Source: Pseudaminobacter soli (ex Li et al. 2025)
GTDB lineage: Bacteria; Pseudomonadota; Alphaproteobacteria; Rhizobiales; Rhizobiaceae
Assembly (NCBI RefSeq): GCF_003012705.1
Contig: NZ_PXYL01000001.1
Span: forward strand, 682,001-746,000
Length of the DNA: 64,000 nucleotides
Direction of reading: 5' to 3'
The position numbers were made by a program, and so were the translations under genes. Positions 8,691 through 17,534 of this stretch are shown here, in pieces. Position 1 is the first letter of the stretch; every line of letters begins with the position of its first letter. The notes beneath the pieces were generated by a model. It searched no databases. It worked only from the letters and a program-made list of their open reading frames with translations, and was not told where the DNA came from.

Positions 8691-10004
8691 ATGGCCGATC
8701 TGTTCCAGGCCGAACCGGAGAAGGCAGCGCCCGGGCGCCCGCTGGCTGACCGCCTGCGCCCGGCGAGCCTTGCAGAGGTCGTCGGCCAGGAGCATCTGAC
8801 CGGCGAGGACGGCGCGCTGACGCGCATGATCCGCTCCGGCTCGCTGGGGTCGATGATCTTCTGGGGCCCGCCCGGCACCGGCAAGACCACTGTGGCGCGG
8901 CTCTTGGCTGGCGAGACGCACCTTGCCTTCGAGCAGATTTCCGCGATTTTCTCCGGCGTGGCGGACCTCAAGAAGGTTTTCGACGGCGCGCGCCTTCGTC
9001 GTGCGAATGGGCGCCAGACCCTGCTGTTCGTGGATGAGATCCATCGCTTCAATCGCGCCCAGCAGGATTCCTTTCTTCCGGTGATGGAAGACGGAACCGT
9101 CATACTGGTGGGCGCGACGACTGAAAATCCGTCATTCGAGCTCAATGCCGCGCTTCTGTCGCGCGCGCGGGTGCTGGTCTTCCGCTCGCTCGACGAGGAC
9201 AGCATCGCCAAGCTGCTCAAGCGCGCCGAAGAGACGGAAGGCAAGCCGCTGCCGCTCGACGACGAGGCCAGGGCGACGCTGATGCGCATGGCCGATGGCG
9301 ACGGCCGCGCTTCGCTGACGCTTGCCGAGGAAATCTGGCGCGCGGCGAAGCCAGGCGAAATCTTCGATTCGGAAGGTCTCCTGCGCATCGTGCAACGGCG
9401 CGCGCCGATCTACGACAAGGGCCAGGACGGCCATTACAACCTGATCTCGGCGCTGCACAAATCGGTGCGCGGCTCCGATCCGGACGCGGCGCTTTATTAC
9501 CTTTCGCGCATGTTCGATGCCGGCGAGGATCCGCTCTATATCGGCCGCCGGCTGGTGCGCATGGCGGTTGAGGACATCGGTCTTGCCGACCCGCAGGCAC
9601 TGGTCATCGCCAATGCCGCCAAGGATGCCTACGACTATCTCGGTTCGCCCGAGGGCGAACTCGCCTTCGCGCAGGCCTGCGTCTATCTCGCCACTGCCCC
9701 CAAGTCGAACGCCCTCTACACCGCCTTCAAGGGCGCGATGCGTGCCGCCAAGGAGCACGGCTCGCTGCTGCCGCCGCGCCACATCCTCAATGCGCCCACC
9801 AAGCTCATGAAGGAAGAAGGCTACGGGGACGGCTACCAGTACGACCACGACACGCCTGAAGCCTTTTCCGGGCAGGATTATTTCCCGGAGAAGATGGGCC
9901 GCCACACCTTCTACGACCCGCCTGAACGGGGTTTTGAACGCGAGATCAGAAAGCGGCTCGACTATTGGTCCAAGCTGCGCAGCGAAAAGAGCCGCGGCAA
10001 GTAG
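8691..10004 (+). CDS. rarA: Replication-associated recombination protein A (AAA+ ATPase)
   Basis: 437 residues of the RarA/MgsA/WRNIP1 family. The N-terminus has PLADRLRP.SL.EVVGQEHL, then Walker A GPPGTGKTT, Walker B LLFVDEIHRFN and sensor 1 GATTENPSFELN. The C-terminal part has the tetramerisation domain with YDKGQDGHYNLISALHKS.RGSDPDAALYYL and GYQYDHD. It acts at stalled replication forks with SSB. It lies 13 bp behind the protease gene, so the two may be co-transcribed. Length and domain order are complete. Confidence 0.95.
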   Translation: MADLFQAEPEKAAPGRPLADRLRPASLAEVVGQEHLTGEDGALTRMIRSGSLGSMIFWGPPGTGKTTVARLLAGETHLAFEQISAIFSGVADLKKVFDGARLRRANGRQTLLFVDEIHRFNRAQQDSFLPVMEDGTVILVGATTENPSFELNAALLSRARVLVFRSLDEDSIAKLLKRAEETEGKPLPLDDEARATLMRMADGDGRASLTLAEEIWRAAKPGEIFDSEGLLRIVQRRAPIYDKGQDGHYNLISALHKSVRGSDPDAALYYLSRMFDAGEDPLYIGRRLVRMAVEDIGLADPQALVIANAAKDAYDYLGSPEGELAFAQACVYLATAPKSNALYTAFKGAMRAAKEHGSLLPPRHILNAPTKLMKEEGYGDGYQYDHDTPEAFSGQDYFPEKMGRHTFYDPPERGFEREIRKRLDYWSKLRSEKSRGK

Positions 10005-10101
10005 AGCGGCGCCTCAGGCTGGCCTTTCGTATGGCGCTGGCCTTTAGCCCGCGAATTTCGTAAACACAGCCAAACGCACCCCCAATTTTCCGGTTAGAAA
10101 A

Positions 10102-10935
10102 ATGAACAAGAAGTCTCTCAAGACCGTTCGCAAGATCGGCATTGCCGTAGTTGTTCTGGCGGTCGCCTTCTATTTCATTCCGATCATCACGGCCTTGTTC
10201 ATCCTGTGCGGCCTGATCGACGTGATGCGCAACGACCGCAAGGACACCAGGCTCTTCAGCCTCTACTTTGCCGGCAACGGCCTGTTCACCTGGCTGCTGT
10301 CGCCCTTCAACCTGTTCGTCGACCTTCTGTCCTACAAGAACTGGGGCGTGTGGAAGCTGGAGCAGTTCCCCGACGACTATCGCCGCGAGGTCGAGGAAGT
10401 GCTCGACGTGTTCAAGGCCAGGCAGTCGGAAATCATTTCGGACATCGACGCGAACTTCGAGAGCGGTCGCCGCGGCATGTATGTCTACCAGTGGTACGGC
10501 AAGCAGCACATCGACAACGTTCCCGAGTTTACCCGCAAGTTCAAATATATCCGTACCATCGCGGTGTCGGTGTTCAGCGGCCGGGAATCGACCTCTTTCC
10601 ACTATGGTCCGCTGCGGCTGACGCTGCGCGTGCTCTACAACCTCCGCCCTGCGAAGACCGACCAGATCTTCATCGAGTGCGGCAACGTCAAGCACTTCTG
10701 GTATGAGAATCCGCTGTTCATCTTCGACGACACCTTGATGCATCGTTCGGTCAACGAGCATGACGGCCGTCGCTATTGCGTGTTCATGGACGTCATCCGC
10801 CCGTCTCCGGTGCCGGGTTTCCTGTCCATGCTGCTCGCCGGCATTTCCATCAGCGTCGACCGCATGAAGGCCATGTTCTACAAGAACTGGAAGATGATCG
10901 GCGCGCGCGACCCGAAATCGGCGCCGGCCAAATAG
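10102..10935 (+). CDS. Aspartyl/asparaginyl beta-hydroxylase-family dioxygenase
   Basis: 277 residues. One or two N-terminal membrane segments (about residues 11-38 and 54-72) are followed by a cytosolic Asp/Asn hydroxylase domain. The iron-binding region is recognisable as SFHYGPLRLTLRVLYNL and FIFDDTLMHRSVNEHDGRRY.VFMD.IRP. The family includes 2-oxoglutarate- and Fe(II)-dependent enzymes that hydroxylate lipids in bacteria (LpxO on lipid A, OlsC-type on ornithine lipids). Membrane anchoring argues for a lipid rather than a protein substrate, but which lipid cannot be read. It stands alone, followed by intergenic repeats. Confidence 0.82.
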   Translation: MNKKSLKTVRKIGIAVVVLAVAFYFIPIITALFILCGLIDVMRNDRKDTRLFSLYFAGNGLFTWLLSPFNLFVDLLSYKNWGVWKLEQFPDDYRREVEEVLDVFKARQSEIISDIDANFESGRRGMYVYQWYGKQHIDNVPEFTRKFKYIRTIAVSVFSGRESTSFHYGPLRLTLRVLYNLRPAKTDQIFIECGNVKHFWYENPLFIFDDTLMHRSVNEHDGRRYCVFMDVIRPSPVPGFLSMLLAGISISVDRMKAMFYKNWKMIGARDPKSAPAK

Positions 10936-11151
10936 AGCATGATCCCGAAAAGTTGCAGACTTTTCGGACAAGATCAGGCTCCAAAAGCAGCATGATCCCG
11001 AAAAGTTGCAGACTTTTCGGACAAGATCTTGCTCCAGAAGCAAGAACCTGAGCGGTGGCGATTCAACAGAAGTCATCCCGCTCTAGGCGGATTGGCCTTC
11101 TGGCCCATTGAACATCGATCCGAAAGGTGCGAACCGGTTCGGAACGATTAT
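10936..11151. repeat. Two 40-bp direct repeats with internal palindromes plus a degenerate third copy
   Basis: Identical 40-bp units lie at 10936-10975 and 10989-11028. Each contains the dyad CCGAAAAGT-n-ACTTTTCGG and is followed by a similar GCTCCA-A-AAGC tail. A diverged relative with ATCCGAAA...TTCGGAA lies at 11113-11151. They look like dispersed intergenic palindromic repeats of rhizobia. The rest of the 351-bp gap (to 11286) shows no gene; it is the upstream region of the pseudouridine synthase. Confidence 0.8.
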
Positions 11152-11286
11152 GACAGAAACAAGCGGCATCGCTGCCCATGGTCGAGGCGAGGCTTTCGAG
11201 CCGGCCCGGGCCGTGGGCAACATTCATTTCGGATGAAGCCGCGCACTGCCCGGTGCTTAACGCCCGGGCGATTTGGACTGGATGAA

Positions 11287-12276
11287 ATGGCAGGCGTAGA
11301 GCAGATCAAGGTTGAAGCCGGCGAGGCGGGCATGCGGCTCGACCGCTGGTTCAAGGCGCACTATCCGGGGCTCGGTTTCGTGCAGTTGCAAAAGCTGTTG
11401 CGCTCGGGGCAGGTCCGCATCGACGGCGGCCGGGCCAAGGCCGACACCCGCGTCGAGCCGGGGCAAATGGTGCGCGTACCCCCGCTGGAGGTCGACAAGA
11501 AGGGCGAGGGCCCGCTGACCGCGCGCACCATGCGCAACCAGGACGATGCCGATGTGCTCTCCCAGATGCTCCTCTACGAGGACGACAAGGTCTTCGTCTT
11601 CAACAAGCCGGCTGGGCTCGCCGTCCAGGGCGGTTCTGGCGTCAACCGTCATGTCGACGACATGCTGGAAGCCTGGCGCAACAAGAAGGGCGAGAAGCCG
11701 CGCCTCGTGCACCGGCTCGACCGCGACACGTCCGGCGTGCTCGTGGTGGCGCGAACGCGCCTTGCCGCGATGAAGCTCGCCGAGGCGTTCCGGGGCCGCG
11801 ACGCCAAGAAGACCTATTGGGCGCTGGTCAAGGGCATGCCCAAGAAGTCCGAGGATAAGATCTCCACCTGGCTGATCAAGGAGATCACGCCGGATGGCGA
11901 CCGCATGCGCGTGGCCAAGCATGGCGAGCGCGGCGCCGACCACGCCGTGTCCTACTACCGTGTCATCGAGCACGCTGCGCAGCGCCTCACCTGGCTCGAG
12001 ATGGAGCCCTACACGGGCCGCACGCACCAACTGCGCGTCCACGCCGCCCATATCGGCTGCCCGATCATCGGCGATCCGAAATATTTCGAAGCCGACACCA
12101 ATTGGGATTTTCCGGGCGGCATGCAGAACCGCCTGCATCTCCATGCGCGGCGCATCCGCATCCCGCATCCCAGCGGCTCCGGCGTGATCGACGTCACCGC
12201 GCCGCTGCCGCCGCATATGCGCCAGAGCTGGAACCTGCTCGGATTCGACGAGGCGAACGGCGAGCCCGAGGAATGA
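11287..12276 (+). CDS. RluA/RluC-family 23S rRNA pseudouridine synthase
   Basis: 329 residues. An N-terminal S4 RNA-binding domain (GMRLDRWFKAHY.GL.F.QLQKLLRSGQVRIDG) is followed by the pseudouridine synthase domain with the catalytic motif HRLDRDTSGVLV and the later EPYTGRTHQLRVHAAHIGCPIIGD. RluC converts three uridines of 23S rRNA; the family also contains RluD and others, so the exact targets are not certain. The start at 11287 gives the normal family length; its ribosome-binding site (GGATGA) is weak. The stop overlaps the start of the next gene by 4 bp (ATGA). Confidence 0.9.
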   Translation: MAGVEQIKVEAGEAGMRLDRWFKAHYPGLGFVQLQKLLRSGQVRIDGGRAKADTRVEPGQMVRVPPLEVDKKGEGPLTARTMRNQDDADVLSQMLLYEDDKVFVFNKPAGLAVQGGSGVNRHVDDMLEAWRNKKGEKPRLVHRLDRDTSGVLVVARTRLAAMKLAEAFRGRDAKKTYWALVKGMPKKSEDKISTWLIKEITPDGDRMRVAKHGERGADHAVSYYRVIEHAAQRLTWLEMEPYTGRTHQLRVHAAHIGCPIIGDPKYFEADTNWDFPGGMQNRLHLHARRIRIPHPSGSGVIDVTAPLPPHMRQSWNLLGFDEANGEPEE

Positions 12277-13187
12277 GCGTCGGAGAAATTCCGGAGCGGC
12301 GCGACACGATCGATTTCGCCGCGGCGGCGATCATGATTTTCCTCACTGTCTCGTGGGGGCTGAACGGCGTCGCCGCCAAGTTCGCCAATATTGGCTTCAG
12401 CCCCGTCTTTCTGTCGATGGCGCGATCGGCCATCGGCGCGCTGATCGTCTTCGCATGGTGCCGCTATCGTGGCGTGCGACTGTTCGAACGCGACGGCACC
12501 TTGCCGGCCGGCATATTGGCCGGGCTCTTGTTCAGCAGCGAATTCCTGCTGGTGTTCATCGGGCTCCAATACACGACGGTCGCGCGCAGCACACTGCTTT
12601 TGAACGCCATGCCCTTCTGGGTGCTGGTCGGCGCGCATTTCCTGCTCGGCGAGCGTATGACGCTGCAGAAGTGGATTGGCCTCGCACTGGCCTTCGCCGG
12701 CGTCGTGGTGGTGTTTTCCGACAAGCTCAGCAGTCCCGGTCCGCAGGCGCTGGCCGGCGACGTGATGGCCTTGCTTGCCGGCGTGTTCTGGGCGGCGACC
12801 ACACTGGCGATCAGGGGCACCAAGCTTGCCAATGTGGGTTCTGAAAAGCTGCTGCTTTACCAACTCGTCGTGGCGACGGTGACGGCTATTCCGCTCTTGT
12901 CGGTGGCCGGTCCGGTATTCCGCGACATCACCTGGGTGCCGATCGCAGCCGTGCTCTTTCAGGCTGTGTATGTGGTCGCCTTCACCTATATTGTATGGTT
13001 CTGGCTGTTGCGGCGCTATCCTGCCGCGGGGCTGTCCAGCTTCGCCTTCCTGACACCCGCCTTCGGCGTTCTGTTTGGCGGCGTGCTGCTGGGAGAGCCG
13101 CTGGGACAGCGAATGTATCTGGCGCTTGGGCTGATCGTCTGCGGCATCATTGTCGTCAACAGGCGCATCCGCCGCCCGCCAGTGTGA
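12273..13187 (+). CDS. EamA/DMT-family transporter
   Basis: 304 residues with ten predicted membrane helices in two EamA repeats (about 17-145 and 160-300). Typical features are SWGLNGVAAKF in helix 1, LLLNAMPFWVLVGAHFLLGERMT at the end of repeat 1 and FAFLTPAFGVLFGGVLLGEPL in repeat 2. Members export or import small metabolites such as amino acids; the substrate cannot be read. The ATG overlaps the previous stop (ATGA) and GAGGA sits just upstream, so it is probably coupled to the pseudouridine synthase. The ATP12 gene follows after 7 bp. Confidence 0.88.
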   Translation: MSVGEIPERRDTIDFAAAAIMIFLTVSWGLNGVAAKFANIGFSPVFLSMARSAIGALIVFAWCRYRGVRLFERDGTLPAGILAGLLFSSEFLLVFIGLQYTTVARSTLLLNAMPFWVLVGAHFLLGERMTLQKWIGLALAFAGVVVVFSDKLSSPGPQALAGDVMALLAGVFWAATTLAIRGTKLANVGSEKLLLYQLVVATVTAIPLLSVAGPVFRDITWVPIAAVLFQAVYVVAFTYIVWFWLLRRYPAAGLSSFAFLTPAFGVLFGGVLLGEPLGQRMYLALGLIVCGIIVVNRRIRRPPV

Positions 13188-13194
13188 GGAAATT

Positions 13195-13989
13195 ATGCGC
13201 GACCTTCTGAACGATCTCGAGACTTCCGATTTCCTGTCCGATCCCGATCCGGTGCGGCGGGCGCAGGGCCAACTCAAGCGGCAACTGCCCAAGCGCTTCT
13301 ACAAGGAAGTGACGGTTGCGCCGGTGGCCGAGGGCTTTGCCGTGCATCTTGACGGCAAGTCGGTGCGCACGCCCACCAAGGCACTGCTCGAGCTGCCGAC
13401 GGCGGCCGCAGCGCAACTGGTGGCCGACGAGTTCGCCGCACAGGAAGAATATATCGACCCGATGACCATGCCGGTCACCCGATTGGTCAACACCGCCATC
13501 GATGGCGTGGCGAGCGACCCGCAGGCGGTGCTGGAAGACATCCTGCGCTTCTCCTCGACCGATCTGCTCTGCTATCGGGCCGACAGCCCGGAGGGGCTGG
13601 TGGCGAAGCAGGCAGAGGCCTGGGATGGCGTTCTGGACTGGGCGCGTGCTTCGCTTGGTGCGCGTTTCGTGCTTGCCGAGGGCGTCATGCATGTCGACCA
13701 GCCGCGCGAGGCGATCGGTGCCATCGGCATCCATCTCAGCCATCGGACGGAGCCGAACAGGCTCGCCGCGCTTCACCTGATGACGACGCTGACCGGCTCG
13801 GCGCTGCTCGCTTTGGCCGTGGAGGCGGGAGAGCTTGACGCCGAGACGGCCTGGGCCGCCGCTCACGTCGACGAGGACTGGCAGATCGCGCAGTGGGGCC
13901 AGGATTCCGAGGCGGTCGCGCGGCGCAATAACCGCAAGCGCGACATGATGGCCGCGGTCAATCTGCTGGCGGCACTCTCGCAGCGCTGA
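13195..13989 (+). CDS. ATP12-family F1-ATPase assembly chaperone
   Basis: 264 residues. It has the ATP12 pattern KRFYKEVTVAP..EGFAVHLDGKSVRTP.K..L.LPT..AA..VA.EF.AQ.E.IDP.TMP.TRL.NTAID and the later SSTDLLCYRAD.PEGLV..Q...WD and DEDWQIAQWG.D.EA..RR. ATP12 binds the F1 alpha subunit during assembly in mitochondria; alphaproteobacteria carry homologues. GAGGA precedes ATG 13195. The last gene of the rluC-like/EamA/ATP12 run, closed by the terminator at 14076-14114. Confidence 0.92.
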   Translation: MRDLLNDLETSDFLSDPDPVRRAQGQLKRQLPKRFYKEVTVAPVAEGFAVHLDGKSVRTPTKALLELPTAAAAQLVADEFAAQEEYIDPMTMPVTRLVNTAIDGVASDPQAVLEDILRFSSTDLLCYRADSPEGLVAKQAEAWDGVLDWARASLGARFVLAEGVMHVDQPREAIGAIGIHLSHRTEPNRLAALHLMTTLTGSALLALAVEAGELDAETAWAAAHVDEDWQIAQWGQDSEAVARRNNRKRDMMAAVNLLAALSQR

Positions 13990-14008
13990 TTGCAGGCCCG
14001 GCGCGGCG

Positions 14009-14023
14009 GCACGTCTGTTGTGC
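14009..14023. promoter_or_regulatory. NtrC-type binding site upstream of glnII
   Basis: GCAC-N7-GTGC at 14009-14023 matches the dyad and spacing of NtrC enhancer sites. It lies about 97 bp upstream of the -24 element of glnII, a normal enhancer distance for a sigma54 promoter. The assignment is by pattern only. Confidence 0.55.
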
Positions 14024-14075
14024 AAAGTGTCCGCCCAAATGCGCGTACCTGCCTAATTTTTGTGCTTCGCTTTAG

Positions 14076-14114
14076 AGCCCGCATCTCCTGAACCCGAGGA
14101 GATGCGGGCTTTTT
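14076..14114 (+). terminator. Terminator of the ATP12 operon
   Basis: A perfect 14-bp stem AGCCCGCATCTCCT/AGGAGATGCGGGCT (14076-14089 with 14097-14110), 7-nt loop, followed by a T-tract (TTTTC from 14111). It insulates the glnII promoter from upstream transcription and lies between the candidate NtrC site and the sigma54 promoter. Confidence 0.93.
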
Positions 14115-14119
14115 CAATC

Positions 14120-14135
14120 TGGCACGCAGCTTGCT
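14120..14135 (+). promoter_or_regulatory. Sigma54 (RpoN) promoter of glnII
   Basis: TGGCACG-CAGC-TTGCT at 14120-14135 equals the -24/-12 consensus (TGGCACG-N4-TTGCW), with GG and GC 12 bp apart. It lies 55 bp before the glnII start codon. glnII of rhizobia is known to be transcribed by RpoN with NtrC under nitrogen limitation; this sequence fits that. Confidence 0.93.
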
Positions 14136-14189
14136 TTTTACATCTGCGGACGGTCGCCAGTGGCCGATGCAGATGATGAGAGGTTTAGC

Positions 14190-15230
14190 ATGACGAAGTA
14201 CAAGCTCGAGTATATTTGGCTGGATGGATATACGCCGACGCCCAATCTTCGCGGGAAGACGCAGGTCAAGGAATTTGCGGAGTTCCCGAAGCTGGAGCAG
14301 CTTCCGCTCTGGGGCTTTGACGGCAGCTCCACCATGCAGGCGGAAGGCCGCAGCTCGGATTGCGTGCTGAAGCCCGTCGCACTTTATCCCGATCCTGCCC
14401 GCACCAATGGCGTCCTGGTCATGTGCGAAGTGATGATGCCCGATGGCGTCACGCCACATCCGTCCAACTCGCGCGCCACCGTTCTGGACGACGACGACGC
14501 CTGGTTCGGCTTTGAGCAGGAATATTTCTTCTATCAGGACGGCCGTCCGCTCGGATTCCCGGAGCAGGGTTATCCGGCCCCGCAGGGCCCGTACTACACG
14601 GGCGTCGGCTACAAGAATGTCGGCAACATCGCTCGCCAGCTCGTCGAGGAGCATCTCGACCTCTGCCTCGCCGCCGGCATCAACCATGAAGGCATCAATG
14701 CCGAAGTGGCCAAGGGCCAGTGGGAATTCCAGATTTTCGGCAAAGGCTCGAAGAAGGCGGCCGACCAGATCTGGATCGCCCGTTACCTGCTGCTGCGCCT
14801 GACCGAAAAATACGGCATCGACATCGAGTTCCACTGCAAGCCGCTGGGCGACACAGACTGGAACGGCTCGGGCATGCACTGCAACTTCTCGACCGTCCAT
14901 ATGCGCGAAGTGGGCGGCAAGGACTATTTCGAAGCGCTGATGGCTGCCTTCGAGCGGAACCTCGACGATCACATCGCCGTCTACGGCCCGGACAACCATC
15001 TGCGCCTGACCGGCAAGCACGAAACCGCGCCGTGGAACAAGTTCAGCTATGGCGTGGCCGATCGCGGCGCCTCCATCCGCGTGCCGCACAGCTTCGTCAA
15101 CAACGGCTATCGCGGCTATCTTGAGGATCGCCGCCCGAACTCCCAGGGCGACCCGTACCAGATCGCTTCGCAGGTGCTGAAGACCATCTCCGAAGTGCCG
15201 ACCATCTCGGAGAAGAAGGCGGCAGCCTAA
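14190..15230 (+). CDS. glnII: Glutamine synthetase type II
   Basis: 346 residues, the eukaryote-like GSII found in rhizobia and some actinobacteria. Landmarks are KLEYIWLDGYTPTPNLRGKT, LWGFDGSST.QAEG.SSDC.LKPVA.YPDP, PWFGFEQEYF-like WFGFEQEYFFY, GINAEVAKGQWEFQ.FGKG, and NGSGMHCNFST. It condenses ammonium and glutamate to glutamine with ATP and, unlike GSI, is not adenylylated. ATG 14190 is preceded by GAGAGG. A sigma54 promoter and an NtrC-like site lie upstream and a terminator follows at 15253-15287. It converges with glnA. Confidence 0.97.
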   Translation: MTKYKLEYIWLDGYTPTPNLRGKTQVKEFAEFPKLEQLPLWGFDGSSTMQAEGRSSDCVLKPVALYPDPARTNGVLVMCEVMMPDGVTPHPSNSRATVLDDDDAWFGFEQEYFFYQDGRPLGFPEQGYPAPQGPYYTGVGYKNVGNIARQLVEEHLDLCLAAGINHEGINAEVAKGQWEFQIFGKGSKKAADQIWIARYLLLRLTEKYGIDIEFHCKPLGDTDWNGSGMHCNFSTVHMREVGGKDYFEALMAAFERNLDDHIAVYGPDNHLRLTGKHETAPWNKFSYGVADRGASIRVPHSFVNNGYRGYLEDRRPNSQGDPYQIASQVLKTISEVPTISEKKAAA

Positions 15231-15252
15231 AAATTAGGCAGGGGAACACTCA

Positions 15253-15287
15253 AATGGCCAGGAGGCGACTCCGGGCCATTCTTTTTT
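15253..15287 (+). terminator. Terminator after glnII
   Basis: AATGGCC (15253-15259) pairs with GGCCATT (15274-15280) with a partially paired inner part, followed by CTTTTTT (15281-15287). Confidence 0.8.
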
Positions 15288-15330
15288 GGCACGAAGCGGA
15301 TGCGCTAGATGCGCGCACGCCTCCAATGAA

Positions 15331-15360
15331 AAAAGGCCCCGGATTGCTCCGGGGCCTTTT
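15331..15360 (-). terminator. Terminator after glnA (works in both directions)
   Basis: AAAAGGCCCCGG (15331-15342) pairs with CCGGGGCCTTTT (15349-15360). Read on the minus strand it lies 20 bp beyond the glnA stop and runs into a T-tract; on the plus strand it could back up the glnII terminator. Confidence 0.88.
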
Positions 15361-15379
15361 CCTTTTAATTTCTCGGGGC

Positions 15380-16789
15380 TTAGATCGAGTAGTACATGTC
15401 GAACTCGACCGGATGCGGGGTCATTTCGAAGCGCATCACCTCGGCCATCTTCAGCTCGATGAAGCTGTCGATCTGGTCGTCGTCGAACACGCCGCCGGCC
15501 TTCAGGAAGCCGCGGTCCTTGTCGAGGGCCTGCAGCGCTTCGCGCAAGCTGCCGCAGACGGTCGGGATCTTCTTCAGTTCCTTCGGCGGCAGGTCATAGA
15601 GATCCTTGTCCATCGGCTGGCCGGGGTGGATCTTGTTCTTGATGCCGTCGAGGCCGGCCATCAGCAGGGCCGCGAAAGCCAGATACGGGTTCGCGCCCGG
15701 ATCGGGGAAGCGGATCTCGACACGCTTGGCCTTGGGCGAGGAGCCGAACGGAATGCGGCAGGAGGCCGAGCGGTTGCGGGCCGAATAGGCCAGCAGCACC
15801 GGCGCCTCATAGCCCGGAACCAGACGCTTGTAGGAGTTGGTCAGCGGGTTGGTGAAGGCGTTGATGGCCTTGGCGTGCTTGATGACGCCGCCGATGAAGT
15901 AGAGGCAGTTTTCCGACAGGCCGGCATATTCATTGCCCGCAAAGGTCGGCTTGCCTTCCTTCCAGATCGACATGTGCACGTGCATGCCCGAGCCGTTGTC
16001 GCCGAAAACCGGCTTCGGCATGAAGGTCGCGGTCTTGCCATAGGCATTGGCGACCTGATGCACGACATACTTGAACAGCAGCATCTTGTCGGCGTTGCGA
16101 ACCAGCGTATCGAACTTGACGCCAAGCTCGTGCTGGGCGGCCGCCACTTCGTGGTGGTGCTTTTCGACGCGCACGCCCATTTCGGTCAGCACGGTCAGCA
16201 TTTCCGAGCGCATGTCCTGCGCAGCATCGATCGGCGGAACCGGGAAGTAGCCGCCCTTGACCCGCGGGCGATGGCCCAGGTTGCCGGTCTCGTAATCGGT
16301 GTCGTCGTTGGACGGCAGTTCGCTCGAGTCGAGCTTGAAGCCGGTGTTGTAGGGGTCGGCCTTGTACTTGACGTCGTCGAAGACGAAGAACTCGGCTTCC
16401 GGGCCGACGAAGATGGTGTCGCCGATGCCCTCGGCCTTCATGTAGGCCTCGGCTTTCTTGGCGATGCCGCGCGGGTCGCGGTTATAGGCTTCGCCCGAAA
16501 CCGGATCGAGAATGTCGCACAGGATGACCATGGTCGACTGCGCAAAGAACGGATCCATGTGGACGGTGTCCGGATCCGGCATCAGCAGCATGTCGGACTC
16601 GTTGATCGCCTTCCAGCCGGCAATCGACGAGCCGTCGAACATGACGCCGTCGGCGAACATGTCTTCATCGACCTCGGCAATGTCCATGGTGACGTGCTGC
16701 AGCTTGCCCTTGGGGTCGGTGAAGCGAAGATCGACAAACTTTACGTCGTTGTCCTTGATCTGCCTAAGGATGTCTTTGGCTGTCGTCAT
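15380..16789 (-). CDS. glnA: Glutamine synthetase type I
   Basis: 469 residues, the dodecameric bacterial GSI. Motifs are [15 protein letters not shown] near residues 51-66, [19 protein letters not shown]-like [11 protein letters not shown], the ATP-binding [14 protein letters not shown] segment, [14 protein letters not shown] and RNRSAS.RIP. The adenylylation site Tyr398 lies in [10 protein letters not shown], so GlnE control is expected. It forms an operon with glnB (57-bp gap). Expression is probably from the sigma54 promoter in front of glnB. Confidence 0.98.
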   Translation of the reverse strand: MTTAKDILRQIKDNDVKFVDLRFTDPKGKLQHVTMDIAEVDEDMFADGVMFDGSSIAGWKAINESDMLLMPDPDTVHMDPFFAQSTMVILCDILDPVSGEAYNRDPRGIAKKAEAYMKAEGIGDTIFVGPEAEFFVFDDVKYKADPYNTGFKLDSSELPSNDDTDYETGNLGHRPRVKGGYFPVPPIDAAQDMRSEMLTVLTEMGVRVEKHHHEVAAAQHELGVKFDTLVRNADKMLLFKYVVHQVANAYGKTATFMPKPVFGDNGSGMHVHMSIWKEGKPTFAGNEYAGLSENCLYFIGGVIKHAKAINAFTNPLTNSYKRLVPGYEAPVLLAYSARNRSASCRIPFGSSPKAKRVEIRFPDPGANPYLAFAALLMAGLDGIKNKIHPGQPMDKDLYDLPPKELKKIPTVCGSLREALQALDKDRGFLKAGGVFDDDQIDSFIELKMAEVMRFEMTPHPVEFDMYYSI

Positions 16790-16846
16790 ATGTCTGAATT
16801 CCTGTGCAATGACGTTGAAACGGGAGAATCTTTAGGGGGCTGCCTG

Positions 16847-17377
<531 letters not shown>

Positions 17378-17534
17378 TCAGAAGATCAAAACTTGTGCAA
17401 CTCGCCTAAAGTTTGGGCATTTGCGCCGGCAATCGACCCGTTGCGACCTCCGATCTTGAGCCATGGCCTCCATTTTGGGCAAGGCCGCGATATGATAGTC
17501 ATCATGCGTTCCGACCTCTTGGGATGAGCCTGGC

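Noticed and set aside
10936-11028. CRISPR-like array
   Set aside because: Only two repeat units with internal palindromes, a 13-bp spacing and no cas genes.
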